Source of the DNA: Planctomycetota bacterium | GTDB lineage: Bacteria > Planctomycetota > UBA1135 > GCA-002686595 | Assembly: GCA_011524785.1 (NCBI GenBank) | Contig: WTJQ01000543.1 | Span: 5,882 to 16,264 of the forward strand | Reading direction: 5' to 3' | DNA length: 10,383 nucleotides | In this document: one piece after another, positions 5,906-10,383 of the stretch | How the letters are laid out: each line of letters opens with the position of its first letter | How positions within the stretch are numbered: position 1 is the first letter of the stretch | Program-made: the position numbers and the translations under genes | The notes under the pieces: model-generated | The model's database searches: none | Told to the model about the DNA's origin: nothing | What the model saw: only the letters and a program-made list of their open reading frames with translations

Positions 5906-8900
5906 ATGGCGCTCTCCCTCCTCCTCCTCCCGGCGCTGGTGGGGACCGGCGTCGAGGAGCCCGCCCCGGACTTCGACCGCGAGGTGCGGCCGATCCTCAG
6001 CGAGCACTGCTTCGCGTGCCACGGTCCTGACGAGGCGGCGCGCGAGTCCGGCCTCCGCCTCGACACCCCCGAGGGCGCGTTCGGCGACCTGGGCGGAGGT
6101 GCCCATGCCGTGGTCGCGGGAGACCTGGAGGCCAGCGAGCTGTGGGACCGCGTCCTGAGCGACGACCCCTCGGACGTGATGCCGCCGCCCGAGACCGGCA
6201 AGGAGATCGACGCCGAGGAGCGCGAGGTCCTGCGCCGGTGGATCGAGGCCGGCGCGCCCTGGGAGGGGCACTGGGCCTGGGAGGCCCCGCAGCGCCCCGA
6301 GCCCCCCAGCGCCGGCGAGGGCTGGGGCACCAACGCCATCGACGCGTTCATCGCCGCCCGGCGGGAGGAGGCCGGCCTCGAGCCCGCGGCCCCCGCGGAT
6401 CGCGAGACGCTGCTGCGGCGCATCACCCTCGACCTGACCGGCATGCCGCCCACGCCGGAGGAGCTCGACGCCTTCCTCGCGGACCAGGAGGAGGGCGCGC
6501 TCGACCGCGTGCTCGATCGCCTCTTCGCCTCGCCCCGCTACGGAGAGCACCTCGGCCGCATCTGGCTCGACGCCGCGCGCTATGCGGACACGCACGGCCT
6601 GCACCTCGACAACCTGCGGCTGATGTGGCCGTACCGGGACTGGGTCATCGACGCCTACAACCGGAACCTCCCCTTCGACCAGTTCACGATCGAGCAGCTG
6701 GCGGGGGACCTCCTCCCGGACGCGACCGAGGAGCAGCGGATCGCCTCGGGCTTCAACCGCTGCAACCCCACCAGCGCCGAGGGCGGGATGATCGCGGAGG
6801 AGTACCTCTCGATCTACGCGAAGGACCGCACGGACACCACCTCCACGGTCTTCCTCGGCGTGTCCATGGGCTGCGCCCAGTGTCACGACCACAAGTACGA
6901 CCCGTTCACCCAGCGGGACTACTACTCGATGCTCGGGTTCTTCAACTCGCTCACCGAGGAGGCCAGCGACCGCAACATCACCAACCCCGTGCCCTTCGTC
7001 CGCGTGGCCGACGGCGACGCGCGCGCGGAGATGGCGAGCCTCGACGCGCGGATCGAGGAGCTCGCCGCGGCCCTCGAGGCGCCCATGCCCGAGGTGGACG
7101 CCGATCAGGCGCTTTGGGAGGCCGCCTGGACCGAGGAGCTCGCCGCACGCTGGCTCATCGTCAGCCCCGCGAGCGCGGCGTCCACGGGTGGCTCGACGCT
7201 GGAGATCCGCAATGACCAGAGCGTGCTCGTCACCGGCGAGAACCCCGCGCGGGACGTCTACGAGGTCGAGTTCGCCGTCCCCGAGGAGCACATCACGGCC
7301 CTGCGGCTGGAGGCCCTGGCCCACGAGTCCCTGGTGGGCGGCCTGCCCGGGCGCGCGGTCAACGGCAACTTCGTGATGACCGGCGTCGAGGTCGCGGCCG
7401 CGCCCCGGGACGGGAGCGCGGACTGGATCGAGGTCCCGCTGGCCCAGGCCACGGCCCAGTGGTCGCAGCAGAACGGCTACCCCGTGACGGACGCGCTCGA
7501 CAACCAGCCCGGCGGCGGCTGGGGCGCGCTCGGCCGAAAGGGAGACCGGGACGCGGCCTTCGCGCCCGTGGAGCCCTTCGGATACTCGGGGGGCACGCGC
7601 GTCCGCGTGCGCCTGCGCTTCGAGTCGGTCCACAGCCAGCACGCCATCGGACACTTCCGCCTCGCGATCAGCGAGGACCCTGCGCTGCTCGCCAGCGCGG
7701 CCGGCGACTGGTGGGTCTCGACGCGGCAGCCGCTCTCCGGCGCCCGCTCGGACGCCGACGCGAGTCACCCCTTCGAGGCGGGGATCGACCTCCGCGCCAC
7801 CGCGGACGGCAAGCCGCTCTGGACCCGTGACGCGAGCATCCAGGACGGCGTCATCAAGATGCTCCCGGCGCAGACGGGCTCGTTCTACCTGACGCGGACC
7901 TGGGCCGTTCCGAGCGCCCGTGAGGTCGAGATCTCCCTCGGCAGCGACGACGGCGTGCGCGTCTTCGTCAACGGGGCCCGCGCCTTCGCCAACCCGGCCG
8001 CCCGCGGGGTCCAGGCCGATCAGGACCGCTTCCAGCTGTCCCTCGCCAAGGGGGTCAACGAGGTCCTGGTGGAGATCAACAACTACGGCGGCGCGACGGG
8101 CCTGTACTGGAACGTGCTCGGCGAGGCGGACGGGGACCTGCCGGCCGCCGTCGCCCTGACGCTCGCCTCCCCCCCCAGCGACCGGTCCGAGCCCGAGCAG
8201 GAGCAGCTCCGCGACGTGTTCCGCCGCGAGTTCGCCCCGCAGTGGATCGCCGTCCGCGACGAGCTGGCCTCCACGCGCACGCGCCGCACTCAGCTGGAGA
8301 ACGGCCTGCCCACCACGATGGTGAGCCAGGAGCGCATGGACCGTCGGCCGGCGCGCGTGCTCATGCGCGGGGCCTACGACAGCCCTGGCGAGGAGGTGCA
8401 GCCCAATGTCCCCACGAGCCTCGTGCCGCTCCCGGCCGACGCGCCGCGCAACCGCCTGGGCCTCGCCCAGTGGCTGGTGTCCGGCGAGAACCCGCTCACC
8501 GCGCGCGTCGTGGTCAACCGGCACTGGCAGCGCCTCTTCGGCACGGGCCTCGTGAAGACCTCCGAGGACTTCGGCATCCAGGGCGAGCGCCCCTCCCACC
8601 CGGAGCTGCTCGACTGGCTGGCGGTCGAGCTCGTGGAGAGCGGCTGGGACCTGCAGCACCTGCAGCGCCTCATGCTGACCTCGGCCACCTATCAGCAGGC
8701 GAGCACGACGACGCCGGAGAAGCTGGAGATCGACCCCGAGAACCGCCTGCTCGCGCGCGGCGCGCGCTTCCGCCTCGATGCGGAGGTCATCCGGGACCAG
8801 GCCCTCCAGGTCAGCGGGCTCCTCGTCGACGAGCTCGGCGGCCCCAGCGTCCGGCCGTACCAGCCGGCGGGACTCTGGAAGGCCGTGGGCTACAGCTCGA

Positions 8901-9400
8901 GCAACACCGTGCAGTTCCGCCAGGACCCTGGCGAGGCGAACTACCGCCGCTCGCTCTACACGTTCTGGAAGCGGACGAGCGCCCCGCCGAACCTCGTGAT
9001 CTTCGACGCCCCGAGCCGCGAGACGACCTGCGTCCGGCGCGAGCGGACCAACACGCCCATGCAGGCGCTCGTGCTGCTCAACGACCCGCAGTTCGTCGAG
9101 TTCGCGCGCGCCCTCGCGCGCCGCATCCTGAGCGAGGCTCCGGAGGCCGATCCCGAGCGCGTGGCCTGGGCCTGGCGACGCCTCACGGGGCGTGCGCCGG
9201 AGTCCGCCGAGACCGAGGCCCTGCTCGGGCTCCTGGAGGAGGCGCGAGCCCACTTCGAGTCCGACCCCGAGGGCGCGGCCGACCTCCTGCGCGTGGGCGC
9301 GACGCCGTTCGAGGGCGGCGAGCGTGCCGCGGAGACCGCGGCCTGGACCGTCCTCGCCAGCACCCTGTTCAGCCTCGACGAGGTCGTCACCCACAGCTGA
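5906..9400 (+). CDS. PSD1 cytochrome: planctomycete cytochrome c + DUF1549 + DUF1553
   Basis: Large exported protein of 1164 residues. Its N-terminal hydrophobic stretch ([14 protein letters not shown]) is a weak Sec-like signal without basic residues. The planctomycete cytochrome c domain at about 22-118 has heme motif CFACH (35-39) and a likely axial Met92 in [15 protein letters not shown]1549 spans about 143-352 and includes the family's second Cxx[20 protein letters not shown] from residue 323. Then come a short charged helix (about 365-410) and two beta-rich regions: one at about 430-590, and one around [11 protein letters not shown] (680-690) that resembles PA14-like sandwiches. DUF1553 follows at about 849-1110, with [33 protein letters not shown] and [24 protein letters not shown] at 5894 in this frame makes ATG 5906 the only plausible start. 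The DUF1501 gene begins 5 bases after the stop. The reaction catalysed is not known; heme binding is inferred from the motifs. Confidence 0.95.
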   Translation: MALSLLLLPALVGTGVEEPAPDFDREVRPILSEHCFACHGPDEAARESGLRLDTPEGAFGDLGGGAHAVVAGDLEASELWDRVLSDDPSDVMPPPETGKEIDAEEREVLRRWIEAGAPWEGHWAWEAPQRPEPPSAGEGWGTNAIDAFIAARREEAGLEPAAPADRETLLRRITLDLTGMPPTPEELDAFLADQEEGALDRVLDRLFASPRYGEHLGRIWLDAARYADTHGLHLDNLRLMWPYRDWVIDAYNRNLPFDQFTIEQLAGDLLPDATEEQRIASGFNRCNPTSAEGGMIAEEYLSIYAKDRTDTTSTVFLGVSMGCAQCHDHKYDPFTQRDYYSMLGFFNSLTEEASDRNITNPVPFVRVADGDARAEMASLDARIEELAAALEAPMPEVDADQALWEAAWTEELAARWLIVSPASAASTGGSTLEIRNDQSVLVTGENPARDVYEVEFAVPEEHITALRLEALAHESLVGGLPGRAVNGNFVMTGVEVAAAPRDGSADWIEVPLAQATAQWSQQNGYPVTDALDNQPGGGWGALGRKGDRDAAFAPVEPFGYSGGTRVRVRLRFESVHSQHAIGHFRLAISEDPALLASAAGDWWVSTRQPLSGARSDADASHPFEAGIDLRATADGKPLWTRDASIQDGVIKMLPAQTGSFYLTRTWAVPSAREVEISLGSDDGVRVFVNGARAFANPAARGVQADQDRFQLSLAKGVNEVLVEINNYGGATGLYWNVLGEADGDLPAAVALTLASPPSDRSEPEQEQLRDVFRREFAPQWIAVRDELASTRTRRTQLENGLPTTMVSQERMDRRPARVLMRGAYDSPGEEVQPNVPTSLVPLPADAPRNRLGLAQWLVSGENPLTARVVVNRHWQRLFGTGLVKTSEDFGIQGERPSHPELLDWLAVELVESGWDLQHLQRLMLTSATYQQASTTTPEKLEIDPENRLLARGARFRLDAEVIRDQALQVSGLLVDELGGPSVRPYQPAGLWKAVGYSSSNTVQFRQDPGEANYRRSLYTFWKRTSAPPNLVIFDAPSRETTCVRRERTNTPMQALVLLNDPQFVEFARALARRILSEAPEADPERVAWAWRRLTGRAPESAETEALLGLLEEARAHFESDPEGAADLLRVGATPFEGGERAAETAAWTVLASTLFSLDEVVTHS

Positions 9401-9405
9401 GAGCC

Positions 9406-10383
9406 ATGGATCCCCTCCACGAGCACAAGCAGAACCTGACGCGGCGGCTCTTCCTCCGCTCGACGAGCGCGGGCCTCGGCACGGCCGCCCTCGCCTCGGT
9501 CATGGCGCAGGACGGCCTCGCCAGCCCCCTGCCCGACGACCTGCGCGTGACCCACCACGCGCCCAAGGCCCGCTCGATCATCTACCTGTTCATGTCGGGC
9601 GCGCCGAGCCAGTTCGAGACCTTCGACTGGAAGCCGAAGCTGCGCGACATGTTCGACGAGGACCTGCCGGACTCGGTGGTCAACGGACAGCGCTTCACGA
9701 CCATGACCTCGGGTCAGGCGCGCTTCCCCATCGCGCCCTCGGCCTACGACTTCGAGCAGTGCGGCCAGGACGGCACCTGGATCAGCGAGCTGCTGCCCTG
9801 GCACAAGAAGATGGCCGACGACATCACGGTCGTCCGCTCGGTCCACACCGACGCCATCAACCACGACCCGGCCATCACCTTCATCCAGACCGGGTCCGAG
9901 CAGCCCGGCCGCCCCTCGCTGGGCTCGTGGCTGTCGTACGGCCTGGGGACGCCCAACCGGGACCTGCCCGGGTTCGTGGTCATGACGCCCCGCTGGACGG
10001 GGCGTGGCGACGCCCAGGCCCTCTACAACCGGCTCTGGAGCGCGGGCTTCCTGCCCGCTCGGCACAACGGCGTGGCGCTCCGCTCGGCGGGCGATCCGGT
10101 CCTGTACCTGTCGAACCCCCCGGGCGTCGACCCGGCCCTCCGGCGCAAGCAGCTCGACCGCCTCGCCTGGCTCAACGAGCGCACCCACGACCGCGTCGGG
10201 GACCCCGAGACCCTGGCCCGCATCGACCAGTACGAGATGGCCTTCCGGATGCAGACCTCGGTGCCCGAGCTGGTGGACCTCAGCCAGGAGCGGGAGTCGG
10301 TCCTCTCGCTGTACGGACCGGAGGCCGAGAACCCCGGCACCTTCGCCCACTCCTGCGTGCTGGCGCGCCGCCTCGTCGAGCGC
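9406..10383 (+). CDS. DUF1501 Tat-exported protein, C-terminus cut by window edge
   Basis: DUF1501 family protein; 326 codons are visible with no stop, against a usual length somewhat over 400. A twin-arginine signal occupies about 10-37: [20 protein letters not shown] (10-29), with the RR pair at 13-14. Export as a folded, possibly metal-containing protein is therefore expected. The family is related to the alkaline phosphatase/sulfatase fold by database classification. Visible conserved blocks are [20 protein letters not shown] (59-78 region), [14 protein letters not shown] (His147, His153), and [14 protein letters not shown] (169-182). The start lies 5 bases after the PSD1 stop with only a weak AGAG upstream, which suggests translational coupling. 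PSD1 followed by DUF1501 is the usual arrangement in Planctomycetota and relatives, and the two are thought to work together outside the cytoplasm. No enzymatic activity is firmly established. Confidence 0.95.
   Translation, partial: MDPLHEHKQNLTRRLFLRSTSAGLGTAALASVMAQDGLASPLPDDLRVTHHAPKARSIIYLFMSGAPSQFETFDWKPKLRDMFDEDLPDSVVNGQRFTTMTSGQARFPIAPSAYDFEQCGQDGTWISELLPWHKKMADDITVVRSVHTDAINHDPAITFIQTGSEQPGRPSLGSWLSYGLGTPNRDLPGFVVMTPRWTGRGDAQALYNRLWSAGFLPARHNGVALRSAGDPVLYLSNPPGVDPALRRKQLDRLAWLNERTHDRVGDPETLARIDQYEMAFRMQTSVPELVDLSQERESVLSLYGPEAENPGTFAHSCVLARRLVER
9985..10005 (+). repeat. Perfect stem-loop inside the DUF1501 gene
   Basis: ACGCCCC (9985-9991), loop GCTGGAC, then GGGGCGT (9999-10005) gives a perfect 7-bp stem inside the codons for TPRWTGR. 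It could fold in the mRNA, but GC-rich coding DNA yields such stems often, and no function is claimed. Confidence 0.3.

Noticed and set aside
5913..5925. CTC-rich run at the start of the PSD1 gene as a phase-variable repeat
   Set aside because: It is only a few trinucleotide units coding for leucines of the signal; length changes would not shift the frame.
5891..9394. Very long minus-strand open frame opposite the PSD1 gene
   Set aside because: Its translation is low-complexity (rich in Arg, Gly, Glu, Val, His) with no recognisable domain, while the plus strand encodes clear cytochrome, DUF1549 and DUF1553 blocks. It is a codon-bias shadow.
8956..10350. 464-codon minus-strand open frame at the right end
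   Set aside because: It lies opposite DUF1553 and DUF1501 coding sequence, and no domain is recognisable.

Overview
The window is high-GC bacterial DNA, densely coded on both strands, and most likely comes from a member of the Planctomycetota or a close relative. The best evidence for this is the pair at the right end. It is a large CxxCH cytochrome with DUF1549 and DUF1553 domains (the PSD1 architecture), followed 5 bases later by a DUF1501 protein with a Tat signal. Such pairs are amplified in Planctomycetota and related phyla. The very high GC would fit a high-GC lineage, but the exact taxon is inference.

Layout from left to right. Positions 1-2547, minus strand: a three-gene Mla-type lipid ABC transporter in the order permease (with a fused STAS domain), ATPase, MCE substrate-binding protein. 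The junctions are tight (2-base gap, then an ATGA overlap), and the MCE gene runs off the left edge. Positions 2603-3721, plus strand, divergent from the transporter: a fold-type III PLP enzyme of the D-threonine aldolase / D-serine dehydratase family. Positions 3739-5085, minus strand, convergent with the PLP enzyme: a YihY/BrkB-family inner membrane protein. Positions 5181-5741, plus strand: a conserved four-helix membrane protein of unknown function. Positions 5742-5905: a non-coding stretch with a short direct repeat, a hairpin and a -10-like box next to the following start codon. Positions 5906-9400, plus strand: the PSD1 cytochrome. Positions 9406-10383, plus strand: the DUF1501 protein, cut by the right edge.

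Three themes can be read. The transporter probably moves lipids between inner and outer membranes of a diderm cell. The PLP enzyme and the two membrane proteins look like separate housekeeping or accessory genes. The PSD1/DUF1501 pair is an exported two-gene unit whose biochemistry is not established; in Planctomycetota such pairs are often discussed in connection with polysaccharide or sulfatase loci, but nothing in this window fixes a substrate.

No tRNA, rRNA, CRISPR array, transposase, phage gene or defence system was seen. I found no clear evidence for a wholly new system. The less explained items are the PSD1/DUF1501 pair, the unnamed membrane protein, the phosphosite-less STAS fusion and several intergenic inverted repeats.
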